Assembly: GCF_014205685.1 (NCBI RefSeq)
Contig: NZ_JACIIU010000003.1
Span: forward strand, 248,001-312,000
Direction: 5' to 3'
DNA length: 64,000 bases
From: Paenochrobactrum gallinarii
GTDB taxonomy: Bacteria; Pseudomonadota; Alphaproteobacteria; Rhizobiales; Rhizobiaceae
Shown here: positions 1 to 8,338 of the stretch, piece after piece
Layout of the letters: each line of letters opens with the position of its first letter
Position numbering within the stretch: the stretch's first letter is position 1
Notes under the pieces: generated by a model
What the model was told of the DNA's origin: nothing
Databases searched by the model: none
Seen by the model: only the letters and a program-made list of their open reading frames with translations
Program-made: the position numbers and the translations under genes

Positions 1-132
1 GATGGCGCAGATTTACGCGGTGCTGATCTTGGCGGCTTGCGCCTCAATGATGCCAGACGTTTTAAAGGCGCGATCATTTCAAAAAGTCAGGCGAGTGAAA
101 TTTTAGCCGAAATGGGACTGAAAGTTCTTTAG
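1..132 (+). CDS. Pentapeptide-repeat protein, C-terminal end (partial)
   Basis: Frame 1 is open from the first base to a TAG at 130-132 and gives 44 residues. It begins with A-D-L-x-x repeats (DGADLRGADLGGLRLND), the signature of pentapeptide-repeat proteins, which fold as a right-handed quadrilateral beta-helix. It ends in a non-repeat tail of about 23 residues (FKGAIISKSQASEILAEMGLKVL). The start and most of the protein lie outside the window. Pentapeptide proteins have many roles, and nothing here points to one. Confidence 0.75.
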   Translation, partial: DGADLRGADLGGLRLNDARRFKGAIISKSQASEILAEMGLKVL

Positions 133-213
133 TAATCTCAGAAATCTATTTACAAAAAAGCGAATGCATTAGAAAATATTTGCATCAATATTTTTCAAAT
201 TCGGAGCGTTATC

Positions 214-606
214 ATGAAACTTGGATATACGATCATTTACGTTCCGGATGTGGCTGCTTCTGTAAAATTTTTCTCCGAATGCTTTGGCTTTCAGGTAGGT
301 TTCCTGCATGAAGGTGGTGATTATGGCGAGCTGGAAACAGGTGAAACGACACTTGCCTTTGCCAGTGTCACTTTAGCCGACACGAATTTTAAAACCGGCA
401 TTGTGGCAGCGCACGCGTCTGATAAGCCACTTGGTATGGAGGTTGCATTCGTTACAGACGATGTTGCGGCGGCGCACGCAAAAGCCTTGGCAAACGGCGC
501 GCAGGAACTGGCAGCTCCGAAACAAAAACCGTGGGGACAGACGGTCTCTTATCTCCGCAGCCCGGACGGCACTTTGATTGAGTTATGCACGCCTGTAGGT
601 GGCTAA
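214..606 (+). CDS. VOC (glyoxalase/bleomycin-resistance) family protein
   Basis: A 130-residue single VOC-fold protein. The N-terminus MKLGYTIIYVPDVAASVKFF and the C-terminal SPDGTLIELCTP are the paired beta-alpha-beta-beta-beta modules of glyoxalase-like proteins; the final E of LIEL is a usual metal-ligand position. The ATG at 214 has a plausible GGAG nearby (ttcGGAGcgttatc). The family includes lyases, dioxygenases and antibiotic-binding proteins, and the substrate cannot be read from sequence. It appears to be transcribed alone, with a convergent small gene 9 bp downstream. Confidence 0.85.
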   Translation: MKLGYTIIYVPDVAASVKFFSECFGFQVGFLHEGGDYGELETGETTLAFASVTLADTNFKTGIVAAHASDKPLGMEVAFVTDDVAAAHAKALANGAQELAAPKQKPWGQTVSYLRSPDGTLIELCTPVGG

Positions 607-615
607 GCGTCTTTA

Positions 616-957
616 TCAGCCCTCATCAAGATGAAATTTATGCAGGATGCGATGCACAACCGGCGCGCAGAGAAAGCTGACTGACGCCAGGAAAAACAAA
701 TTGGCATAAAGGCCAAACAAGCCGATAAATAATTTGCCGCTCAAACTATCCGGCATTTGTACAATCCCAAATCCACCGAGCAGAAAGGCCGAATGGATCA
801 TCGCATTTTCAAGCGTTATCTCTTCAAAATATAAAAGCCCTGTCGCACCAACCAAAACGGAAAGCCCCAATACGCCGACAACCCAACAAAAGTGTTTCAA
901 TAGACGGGCTGCAAATGCCCCTTTTGACAATAATTTATCACTTGCGCGTTCATACAT
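616..957 (-). CDS. Small hypothetical membrane protein
   Basis: A 113-residue ORF whose translation has three hydrophobic stretches: around residues 22-44 (FCWVVGVLGLSVLVGATGLL), 55-75 (MIHSAFLLGGFGIVQM) and 79-103 (FIGLFGLYANLFFLASVSFL). It is therefore probably a small inner-membrane protein. No family is recognised. The plus-strand reading over the same bases is Pro/Ser/Thr-rich, as expected of an antisense shadow. It is convergent with the VOC gene and divergent from the LacI-type regulator. Confidence 0.6.
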   Translation of the reverse strand: MYERASDKLLSKGAFAARLLKHFCWVVGVLGLSVLVGATGLLYFEEITLENAMIHSAFLLGGFGIVQMPDSLSGKLFIGLFGLYANLFFLASVSFLCAPVVHRILHKFHLDEG

Positions 958-1068
958 GGTTTTTCCGCACTCAATCCACCCGTTAACCGCTCCATTATAG
1001 CGAGCACAGCCAAAAGCAAAGCTATTTAAAAGCTATCCGAGAAGCAACCAGCACGACTGTCATATGAA

Positions 1069-1086
1069 TGCAGCATTACTGCTGCA
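1069..1086. promoter_or_regulatory. Inverted repeat upstream of the LacI-type regulator
   Basis: TGCAGCA-ttac-TGCTGCA is a perfect 7-bp inverted repeat with a 4-base centre, about 85 bp upstream of the lacI-type gene. It could be an autoregulatory operator or a short hairpin. It lacks the central CG typical of many LacI-family operators, so the assignment is weak. Confidence 0.25.
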
Positions 1087-1170
1087 AAAGGCACATATTC
1101 GTAGCTTTAAATATCTGGCCATGTCACGCGTTTTCAAAGACCTGGCCGCGGATGGAAACCGGATCTGCCT

Positions 1171-2172
1171 TTGTCAAAACCACAACGTATGCCTATCAGC
1201 GCCCTCAAAGTTGCCGAGCGCGCCGGCGTTTCCCGTTCAGCTGTATCACGCACTTTTACCGAAGGTGCCAGTGTTTCCCCTGCCACCCGTCTCAAGGTTT
1301 TAAAAGCCGCCGAAGAACTGGGCTATCATGTCAACCATCTGGCACGCGGACTTATCCGCCATCAGTCTGGCATTGTTTGTCTGATCGTTGCCGATATTAA
1401 CACTCCGCATCAATCAGTTTTTTTGGAAGCGACCACCCGTCACCTGCAAGCCACCGGCAAAGTCGTCATGGTGCTCAACACCTCCGGCGAACAACATACA
1501 ATCGAAAATGCACTGCGCCAGACGCTCAATTATCGCGCTGATGCCACGGTTGTTATGTCGGGCCGCCCTTCCCGCTCATTGGTCGAAACCTGCATTCATA
1601 ACGGGCAGCGGGTGATCACCATCAACCGCGATGATCTGCCAGAAGGCACTGAGCAGATCATCGTTGATAATGCCGAGGCAACCAAGGAAGCTTTTTTGAT
1701 GCTTGAGAGAGCCGGCTGCAAAAATCTGGCCGTTATCAGCTCCACCGCCGGCTCGCCCAGCATTTTAGCGCGTGAGAAATTTTTCATGGAAGCTGCCGTC
1801 AAAGCCGGAGTTCCAGCACGTCTTTGTCGCGTAGGGCCGACCAATTATCAAACAGGCATTGAAGCGGCACGCCAAATATTGGCAGGCTCAAACCGCCCTG
1901 ATGGCATCTTCTGTGTTACGGATTTGCTTGCACTTGGCTTTATGGATGCAGCAAAACGGGATTTTTCTCTGCATATACCGCAAGATCTGTGCATCATCGG
2001 TTTTGACGATATACAGCAAGCAAGCTGGCAAGCCTATGAATTGACCACCTTTCGCCAACCATTGGAAGAAATTGCCCAAACAATCGCCACCAGCCTGCAA
2101 GACAATACCAGCCTGCCACCACAGGTTAAATTTCCGCTACAAACGATCTGGCGGCGCTCTGTTCGTCCCTGA
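1171..2172 (+). CDS. LacI/GalR-family transcriptional regulator
   Basis: A 333-residue repressor-type protein. The N-terminal LacI helix-turn-helix is seen in ISALKVAERAGVSRSAVSRT followed by VSPATRLKVLKAAEELGY and the hinge helix HVNHLARGL. The rest is a periplasmic-binding-protein-like sugar or effector domain, with LACI-type landmarks such as GIFCVTDLLALGFMDAAK and LCIIGFDDIQQASW. The TTG at 1171 has a GGA about 6 bases upstream; an ATG at 1189 would give a more usual short N-terminus. No sugar transport or catabolic genes adjoin it, so the effector and targets are unknown. Confidence 0.85.
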   Translation: MSKPQRMPISALKVAERAGVSRSAVSRTFTEGASVSPATRLKVLKAAEELGYHVNHLARGLIRHQSGIVCLIVADINTPHQSVFLEATTRHLQATGKVVMVLNTSGEQHTIENALRQTLNYRADATVVMSGRPSRSLVETCIHNGQRVITINRDDLPEGTEQIIVDNAEATKEAFLMLERAGCKNLAVISSTAGSPSILAREKFFMEAAVKAGVPARLCRVGPTNYQTGIEAARQILAGSNRPDGIFCVTDLLALGFMDAAKRDFSLHIPQDLCIIGFDDIQQASWQAYELTTFRQPLEEIAQTIATSLQDNTSLPPQVKFPLQTIWRRSVRP

Positions 2173-2294
2173 TCCTTTATTGCTCATCCATCAGACACGC
2201 AAAATGCCTCGCAATATATAATTTAACAGCAAGAATCGGGATGCGCTTGTTCTTGCTTGGCGCTATGTCATGATAGACAGGATGAGGCTTCCAG

Positions 2295-3395
2295 ATGTAC
2301 CAGCTTGATAAAAAAAACGACGACCATACACGGCTTGTTGAAAATGATCCGCGCTGGCAAAAAGTGATGAGCCGCGATAAGTCAGCCCGTGATTTTGTCT
2401 TCGCCGTTCAGTCTACCGCCATTTACTGTCTGGCTTGCTGCCCTGCACGCCGCCCAAATCCTGAAAATATCAGTTTTTACAACACGCCCGCAGAGGCAGA
2501 AGCGGCGGGTTATCGTGCCTGCAAGCGCTGCAAACCCGATCAGGCCGATGCGGGCGACAAAATACGTAATCTCATTGAACAAGCCTGCCGCCGCATTGAA
2601 CTCGCGGAGGAAAACATCCCATTGGCAGAGCTGGCAAAAGCCGCCGGATTAAGCCCATTTTATTTCCAGCGCCAATTTAAAGCCATAACCGGCCTGACGC
2701 CTAAACTTTATGCGCGAACTGAGCGCGCACGACGTATGCGCGAGGCATTAACGGATAAGGACAGCAACGTGACACAAGCTATTTATGATGCCGGTTTTCA
2801 ATCATCAAGCCGCTTTTACCACCATGCTGACGACATGCTTGGCATGAGCCCGACAGCCTTTAAAAAAGGCGGAAAAAACATGGAAATCCGTTTTGCAGTG
2901 GCTGAATGTTCATTGGGTTCCGTGCTGATTGGCGCTACATCAAAAGGTATTTGCGCGGTCACACTCGGCGATGATCCTGAAGAACTCGTGCAAAACCTGC
3001 AAGACCGCTTTCCGCAAGCAGAGCTTTTCGCAGGCGACAAAGAATTTGAAACCCATATCGCCGCCGTGATTGCGCATATCGAAAATCCGGCACAGGATTT
3101 TGATCTGCCGCTCGATATTCAGGGCACGATCTTTCAGCAAAAGGTCTGGCAGGCTTTGCGTGATATTCCAAGCGGCCAAACCACCAGTTATTCAGATCTG
3201 GCCAGTCGTATCGGCCAGCCCAAAGCCAGCCGTGCGGTGGCCGGTGCGTGCGGTGCCAATAAAATTGCTGTCATCATCCCGTGTCATCGTGTTGTGCGCA
3301 ATAATGGCGACCTCTCAGGCTATCGCTGGGGCGTAGAGCGCAAACGCGCCCTGCTCATCAAAGAGCAGCAAAAGGCGCAAACAAAACCTGATTAA
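2295..3395 (+). CDS. ada: Bifunctional Ada: DNA methyl-phosphotriester / O6-methylguanine methyltransferase and activator
   Basis: A 366-residue protein with the full Ada architecture. The N-terminal zinc domain has C45 and C49 (IYCLACCPARRPNPENISF) plus C76/C79 (YRACKRCKPDQ), equivalent to the four zinc cysteines of E. coli Ada; the first is the phosphotriester acceptor. An AraC-type helix-turn-helix follows at about 90-190 (PLAELAKAAGLSPFYFQRQF). The C-terminal methyltransferase domain carries the active-site PCHRV with C330 and the SGYRWG motif. Ada repairs alkylated DNA and, once methylated, activates alkylation-response genes. An extra Cys at 48 lies between the ligands. It stands alone, with no alkB or alkA beside it. 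Confidence 0.95.
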   Translation: MYQLDKKNDDHTRLVENDPRWQKVMSRDKSARDFVFAVQSTAIYCLACCPARRPNPENISFYNTPAEAEAAGYRACKRCKPDQADAGDKIRNLIEQACRRIELAEENIPLAELAKAAGLSPFYFQRQFKAITGLTPKLYARTERARRMREALTDKDSNVTQAIYDAGFQSSSRFYHHADDMLGMSPTAFKKGGKNMEIRFAVAECSLGSVLIGATSKGICAVTLGDDPEELVQNLQDRFPQAELFAGDKEFETHIAAVIAHIENPAQDFDLPLDIQGTIFQQKVWQALRDIPSGQTTSYSDLASRIGQPKASRAVAGACGANKIAVIIPCHRVVRNNGDLSGYRWGVERKRALLIKEQQKAQTKPD

Positions 3396-3412
3396 AAAAC
3401 TCCATATTAAAC

Positions 3413-3442
3413 TTGACACACATACTCACCATTATGTACTAG
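3413..3442 (+). promoter_or_regulatory. Candidate promoter with RirA-type iron box upstream of the ABC operon
   Basis: A perfect TTGACA (3413-3418) lies about 150 bp upstream of the substrate-binding protein gene, with a weak TACTAG about 18 bases later. Overlapping it, TGA-N9-TCA (3414-3428) matches the IRO-box pattern described for the rhizobial iron regulator RirA. The pattern is short and can occur by chance, but its position on a -35 element before an iron-type importer is what a repressor site would look like. Confidence 0.4.
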
Positions 3443-3562
3443 CCTGAAATTGTAAGTGTGGTTGCGTACAGAAACCACGCATTCACTTTTTAAAGCCGCG
3501 CTTTAAGCACATTCCTCCCAAGACTGTTTAAAAGTGCCGCTGGCTATCATTGAGGTCGTATC

Positions 3563-4651
3563 GTGTTCAACGTGAAGATGTTTGCCGCCACCGTCTCTGT
3601 TGTCTTACTTGCCGGATCATCATCCGCTGCATGGGCAGAGCCGATTACATTAAAAGATCATGGCGGACGCACCGTCACCCTGCCAAAGGCGGCACAGCGT
3701 ATTGCTTCCATTCCCATTCCAATGGCATCCACCATCATTTCCATTGATGGCAGCACCTCCAAGCTGGTCGGTATGAACCCCACCGCTAAATCTGCCATTA
3801 TGGAAGGCGTATTGGGTAAAATCTTCCCGGAAGCCAAAGACATTCCGTCTGATATTACCGCGCCAAACTTCATCCCTAATATTGAAGAACTGGCTGCAAC
3901 CAATCCTGACCTTGTTATCCAATGGGCGGATTACGGCGCTGATCTGGTTGATCCTTTGACCAATGCGGGCCTTAATGTCGCTCTCATTTCTTATGGCACT
4001 GAAGAAAAAGCCCGCTACTACCAAAACATGGTAGCAACAGCCATTGGCAAGCCGGAACGTGCCGCATTGATTAATGGCTGGCGCGATCAGGTGGCACAGG
4101 AAATGGCGGCAAAAACCAAAAATATCGCCGCCGACAAGCGTCCGAAAGTGCTTTATCTTGGCCGAGCAATGGAAAAACTCACTGCTTCCGGCAATGAGGG
4201 CAATTATAATGCCTGGTATATTGATTTGACCGGCGGCCTGAATGCGTCTGCGGATGTCAAAGGCAATGGCACCACCATCAGCCCTGAACAGATTGCCGAA
4301 TGGAACCCTGATGTCATTCTGCTTAATAGTTTTGAGGCCAAGCTTGGCCTTGAGCGCATCATGGATGACCCTATCCTGTCGCTGACCAAAGCCGCGCAAG
4401 ACAAGAAAGTCTATAAGCTGCCGCTTGGTGGCTATCGCTGGGATCCGCCAAGTCAGGAAAGCCCGCTGACATGGATGTGGCTGGCCAATATTCTGCATCC
4501 TGAGGTTTTCCAATATGACCTGCGCGGTGAAATGAAAAAAGCTTATAAGTCGCTTTATAATTATGACTTAAACGACGCAGACATCGACGGTATTTTGTGG
4601 ATGGACATGCAAGGCAATGCTGCAAATTACGCACAATTTGCGAGCAAATGA
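3563..4651 (+). CDS. FecB/FepB-type ABC transporter substrate-binding protein
   Basis: A 362-residue secreted binding protein of the iron-siderophore/heme/cobalamin class (COG0614 type). A signal peptide covers about residues 1-25 (MFNVKMFAATVSVVLLAGSSSAAWA, cut after AWA). The mature part has the family's two lobes: TVTLPKAAQRIASIPIP at the start of lobe 1, NPDLVIQW in lobe 1, and EWNPDVILLNSF in lobe 2, ending with GGYRWDPPSQESPLTWMW. The GTG at 3563 is preferred because GAGGT lies 7 bases upstream; the ATG at 3578 has no ribosome site. It is the first gene of a five-gene operon. The exact ligand (ferric siderophore, heme or corrinoid) is not determinable. Confidence 0.9.
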   Translation: MFNVKMFAATVSVVLLAGSSSAAWAEPITLKDHGGRTVTLPKAAQRIASIPIPMASTIISIDGSTSKLVGMNPTAKSAIMEGVLGKIFPEAKDIPSDITAPNFIPNIEELAATNPDLVIQWADYGADLVDPLTNAGLNVALISYGTEEKARYYQNMVATAIGKPERAALINGWRDQVAQEMAAKTKNIAADKRPKVLYLGRAMEKLTASGNEGNYNAWYIDLTGGLNASADVKGNGTTISPEQIAEWNPDVILLNSFEAKLGLERIMDDPILSLTKAAQDKKVYKLPLGGYRWDPPSQESPLTWMWLANILHPEVFQYDLRGEMKKAYKSLYNYDLNDADIDGILWMDMQGNAANYAQFASK

Positions 4652-4652
4652 T

Positions 4653-5717
4653 ATGAGCTCTGTGGTCACAGAGACTGTTACAAACACGATACGCCGTCAC
4701 CGGACGGCGTATCGTTTTGGCAGTTTTGGCTTGATGATTGCAGGTCTCATTGCCGTCATGTTGCTTTCCATCGGAGCGGGACGTTTTTCTGTCAGTGCCG
4801 CACGTATTCTTGAAATTCTAACCAATAGCCTTATCAACCCGTCGGCCGCGCCGGAAGCGATGGATGAGCGCATTGTGCTGCTCGTGCGTCTGCCACGCGT
4901 ATTGCTGGCAGCTTTATCCGGTGCAGCGCTTGCTGTGGGTGGTGCGGCATTGCAGGGTGTGTTTCGCAATCCCCTTGTATCACCACAAATTCTCGGTATC
5001 AGCCAGGGGGCAGCCTTTGGCGGCGCATTGGCGATTTTCTTCGGCTTTTCAGGCTTTATCCTGCTAGGCATGGCCTTTTCGCTCGGGCTTGTTGCACTCA
5101 TTATTGTTGGCGCTTTAGCGCGCATCAATGGCCGCACCGAAGTCATTACCGTCATTTTATCCGGCACAATTATCGGCGCTCTTTTTGGTGCTCTGGTTTC
5201 CATCGTCCAGTTTCTGGCTGATCCCAACACGTCGCTGCCAGCCATTGTGTTCTGGCTGATGGGTTCATTTTCCACCGCCACATGGGCGCGTTTGGGATTG
5301 GCCGTTCCCGGCATGGCTATCGGCCTGCTGATTGTCTACATGCTGCGCTATCGCCTCAACCTGCTGGCACTGGAAGAAAGCGAAGCACGATCTCTGGGCG
5401 TGAACCCCGACAAAGAACGCTGGTTTATTTTTGCTGCTATCTCATTGATGACCGGCACATCCGTTGCCGTTGCCGGCATTGTCGGCTGGATCGGCCTTGT
5501 TGTGCCACATGCAGCACGCATCATCGTTGGTGAAGATCACCGCGCTTTGATCCCTGCATCGGCCATTTTAGGTGCTGCCTATCTCACCTTTATCGACACA
5601 TTGGCACGCACATTAACCGCAGCAGAAATTCCGCTTGGTGTGTTAACGGCACTGATCGGCGCGCCGGTTTTTGCTGTGCTTTTACGTCGTCATTTCAGCG
5701 AGGCAAACCGCACATGA
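4653..5717 (+). CDS. FecCD-family ABC transporter permease
   Basis: A 354-residue inner-membrane permease with about ten hydrophobic segments. Family landmarks are VRLPRVLLAALSGAALAVGGAALQGVFRNPL near residue 85, GTIIGALFGALVSI and WLMGSF mid-protein, and GFIGLVVPH-like GWIGLVVPHAARIIVGEDHR near 285. The start at 4653 lies 1 bp after the stop of the binding-protein gene; a longer reading from 4617 would overlap that gene and is unlikely. It forms the channel as a homodimer with the ATPase encoded next, whose start overlaps its stop (ATGA). Confidence 0.92.
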   Translation: MSSVVTETVTNTIRRHRTAYRFGSFGLMIAGLIAVMLLSIGAGRFSVSAARILEILTNSLINPSAAPEAMDERIVLLVRLPRVLLAALSGAALAVGGAALQGVFRNPLVSPQILGISQGAAFGGALAIFFGFSGFILLGMAFSLGLVALIIVGALARINGRTEVITVILSGTIIGALFGALVSIVQFLADPNTSLPAIVFWLMGSFSTATWARLGLAVPGMAIGLLIVYMLRYRLNLLALEESEARSLGVNPDKERWFIFAAISLMTGTSVAVAGIVGWIGLVVPHAARIIVGEDHRALIPASAILGAAYLTFIDTLARTLTAAEIPLGVLTALIGAPVFAVLLRRHFSEANRT

Positions 5718-6472
5718 TCGGCTTGGAAGCAGCATCCGTTGTCTTCGGCAAACGGACATTATTTCAAAATATCAGTTTTACTGTTCCGGTCGGGCGCTCG
5801 CTCGCTATTCTTGGCCCCAATGGACGTGGAAAAACCACCTTATTACGTGCATTGCTTGGCTTTCAGGCTTTGCATCAAGGCACACGCCATGCACCTAAAA
5901 TTGCCGGCTATGTGCCGCAGCATGGCGCGTCGCAAGCCAAGCTCACCGGCCTTGAAGTTGTCACCATGGGCAGAGCCGCGCATTTGGGCCTGTTTGGCCA
6001 TCCAAGCCCAAAAGACCGCGAATTTGCCTATCAGGCGATGGAAGAAGTGGGCGCAAACGCCTTGGCTCAATTGCGCTATGACCGCATGTCCGGCGGTCAG
6101 CGGCAATTGGTGCTGATTGCCCGCGCCCTTGCCACCGGATCGCCTGTGCTGGTTTTTGACGAACCTACATCCGCACTTGATCTGGGCAATCAGGACAAAA
6201 CCCTCAAACTTCTCGACAGATTACGCCGCAAGCGTGAATATGCGATTATTTTCACCACCCATGATCCAAATCATGCGCTGGCTGCCGCCGATGATGTTTT
6301 GCTGATGCAGCCGCAAGGTCGCGAAGAACATGGTAGTGTCGGCGATATGATTGTGCCTGAAAAACTGGCCGAACTTTACGGTGTGCCGATGTGCTGGGTT
6401 GATGTAAGCGGCTCCGATGAAGAAGCCCGCAAAGCCATTCTCCCCGCTTTTGCCGGAAAAGAAGCAGCATGA
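5714..6472 (+). CDS. FecE/FepC-type ABC transporter ATP-binding protein
   Basis: A 252-residue ATPase. Walker A is GPNGRGKTTLL at about residues 35-45, with Arg in place of the more common Ser/Ala/Cys. The signature is MSGGQRQLVLIARAL, Walker B VLVFDEPTSALD, and the H-loop FTTHDPNHAL. It powers import by the preceding permease and binding protein. Start and stop overlap both neighbours (ATGA junctions), so the three transport genes and the next gene are probably translated in a coupled way. Confidence 0.93.
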   Translation: MIGLEAASVVFGKRTLFQNISFTVPVGRSLAILGPNGRGKTTLLRALLGFQALHQGTRHAPKIAGYVPQHGASQAKLTGLEVVTMGRAAHLGLFGHPSPKDREFAYQAMEEVGANALAQLRYDRMSGGQRQLVLIARALATGSPVLVFDEPTSALDLGNQDKTLKLLDRLRRKREYAIIFTTHDPNHALAAADDVLLMQPQGREEHGSVGDMIVPEKLAELYGVPMCWVDVSGSDEEARKAILPAFAGKEAA

Positions 6473-7776
6473 GTGTACTTTATTTAAAATCTGCCTTTGG
6501 CGATGTTTCAACCGTCATTCAAAAAGCCGCAGACACCGGACTTGTCACCATTGTTGAACAGGCCAATTTTGATGCGCAAATCCTCGCGCAGCATCAAGGG
6601 CTGATTACCGGTCAGCAATGCGACCAAGATGTTCTGCTGCAACTCAAACCGGCACTTGAAACTTTCATGAACAAAGGTGGCCGATGGTTTTTCAACGGTC
6701 ATATTGTGCGTCCGTTTTTGGATGGCTTGCATCAATATCAGCCAATTTCCGCACCAAAACGTGCAGATTTTGATCTCAATTCGCTCAATTTCCATCCCAT
6801 TTTTGCAGAAATTGACCTCAAAAAGCTCGAAACCAACAAAAATGTTGCAGGTTTTTACGGTCGTGGATGCAATCCTTTGCCGGAAAATGCTGTCGCCATT
6901 AATGGTCTTGGTGCAAAATTTGTACCCGTTGACTGGGTTTGGCATCGTGCCAAAGGTGGCAGGTTTTTCTCCCATTCCGGCAATGATCTGGCATCAATGG
7001 GGCTTGAGTGGGGGCTTGCGCCTTTATTGAGCGAACGCATTCTGGAATGGGTGGCAGGTGGCGCTTGTCTTGATGAAAGCACCACACATTTTCAGCAGCC
7101 GCAAACTGATTTACCATTGGCCAAAGCGCAGAGCTATCAAGGCGCACGGATAAGTAAAGCAACCAATGCGCCGCGCATTGTCGTGCCATCCAGCGGCAAT
7201 TATTACCATATTCACAGCCTCGAAGGTGACGCCTATAGCCATGCTTTTGATGTCATCACCACACCGGAAGAGCTTGGCACCATACTCACGCCAACAGATG
7301 TTCTCTGGGTGCCATGCCGCACACCGGCACAAAGGATGATTGCGCAAAAGCCGGTTATTGCCAGGCATTTAGAAAATGGCGGCACGGTCATTGCTTTGGG
7401 CGAAAGCCGCTCAGACCTGTGGCTGGATCATATCACTTTCCACGAAACCCCTACCAATTGGTGGTGGTGGCTGGATGAGAAAGCCGACCTCGGAGTGAGG
7501 GTAACAGACCCCAAACACCCGCTCATGAAAGATATGACCACCCAAGATGTAACCTGGCATTTGCATGGCTGGTTCGAGCCACCGGCAGGTGCTCAAATTT
7601 TGGCGCGCGATGGTGACAACCGCCCGATCCTTTATGTGGATGACGTCTCGACCAATGGCCGGATGATTATTTCCTCCCTTGATCCGATGTTCCATCACGG
7701 CTCGCATTTCATGCCTGCCACCACCCGTTTTTTAGACCGTTTTATCCCCAATCTGAAAGCCATGATCCATGCATGA
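6469..7776 (+). CDS. Unassigned protein in iron-type ABC operon (possible tandem amidotransferase-like folds)
   Basis: A 435-residue soluble protein with no signal peptide and no family I recognise with certainty. The first half has GLITGQQCDQD, NKGGRWFFNGHIVRPF and FYGRGCNPLP; the second half has TPTDVLWVPCRTPAQRM, HLENGGTVIALGESRSDLW, a WWWWLDEK stretch, and GRMIISSLDP. Alternating hydrophobic strands followed by glycine turns, and phrases such as GGTVIALGE, resemble class I glutamine-amidotransferase or ThuA-like Rossmannoid domains in two copies, but no catalytic Cys-His-Glu triad is obvious. It overlaps the ATPase gene by 4 bp and the next gene by 8 bp, so it clearly belongs to the import operon. 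It might process the imported ligand; that is conjecture. Confidence 0.7.
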   Translation: MSVLYLKSAFGDVSTVIQKAADTGLVTIVEQANFDAQILAQHQGLITGQQCDQDVLLQLKPALETFMNKGGRWFFNGHIVRPFLDGLHQYQPISAPKRADFDLNSLNFHPIFAEIDLKKLETNKNVAGFYGRGCNPLPENAVAINGLGAKFVPVDWVWHRAKGGRFFSHSGNDLASMGLEWGLAPLLSERILEWVAGGACLDESTTHFQQPQTDLPLAKAQSYQGARISKATNAPRIVVPSSGNYYHIHSLEGDAYSHAFDVITTPEELGTILTPTDVLWVPCRTPAQRMIAQKPVIARHLENGGTVIALGESRSDLWLDHITFHETPTNWWWWLDEKADLGVRVTDPKHPLMKDMTTQDVTWHLHGWFEPPAGAQILARDGDNRPILYVDDVSTNGRMIISSLDPMFHHGSHFMPATTRFLDRFIPNLKAMIHA

Positions 7777-8275
7777 CATTATCACCGTTGCCGAAAACGG
7801 CATGAAGCTCACCTTCTCGTTTCACGATATCAACACCTATCATGGTGGTGGTTTTCCAGGGGGGGTAACCCATGCGCTCAAAGCCATGCAGGCAGGTTTT
7901 GCGCTGTTTGATCAACCGGTTGAGCGTCGTGAAATTGTCATCAACACCGCCTTTTCAGGCCCGGGCGGACGTGATGCCATGGAAATGGTCACCCGTGCCC
8001 TGACCGATAACCGCCTCACCATTGATAAATCTTTAGGCGGCAAAAACGTCATCGACGAATTTCCGGGGCCTTATGTCTGGCATTTCACCTATCGCGGCAA
8101 AACCGTTGAAGCCGTGATCAAGCCCGGCCATGTGAGGGAAGAGTTTGTGCGCCTTGGTGCAAAGGCTGATAAAACACCGAAAGAAGCAGAACAACTGGAA
8201 GACCTGAAAGCCGAAATGGCCAACCGTCTTTTGCCACTATCGGCAAATGAAATTTACACCACCCGTTTTCTTTAA
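7769..8275 (+). CDS. Unassigned protein, possibly FmdE-like fold
   Basis: A 168-residue soluble protein closing the ABC operon. By eye, its layout is reminiscent of FmdE/FwdE-type domains: a His-containing start (FSFHDINTYHGGGFPGGVTHALKAMQAG), a central acidic and Gly segment (SGPGGRDAMEMVTRALTDNRLTIDK), and a late strand pair (GPYVWHFTYRGKTVEAVIKP). The cysteines of FmdE are absent, so this is only a fold-level guess. It overlaps the preceding gene by 8 bp and is followed by a strong terminator. Its conservation with the importer would suggest a role in handling the imported metal complex. Confidence 0.65.
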   Translation: MHDIITVAENGMKLTFSFHDINTYHGGGFPGGVTHALKAMQAGFALFDQPVERREIVINTAFSGPGGRDAMEMVTRALTDNRLTIDKSLGGKNVIDEFPGPYVWHFTYRGKTVEAVIKPGHVREEFVRLGAKADKTPKEAEQLEDLKAEMANRLLPLSANEIYTTRFL

Positions 8276-8284
8276 AAAACAAAA

Positions 8285-8313
8285 AAAGCGGCGCACTTAA
8301 AATGCGCCGCTTT
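8285..8313. terminator. Bidirectional Rho-independent terminator
   Basis: AAAGCGGCGCA pairs with TGCGCCGCTTT around a 7-base loop, with A-rich and T-rich flanks. It ends the plus-strand ABC operon and, read on minus, lies just past the aspartate dehydrogenase stop, so it can serve both convergent units. Confidence 0.9.
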
Positions 8314-8338
8314 ATTTAAATCAAACACACTTTAAAGC

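Noticed and set aside
3650-4513. Minus-strand open frame (287 codons)
   Set aside because: Shadow of the FecB-type binding protein gene.
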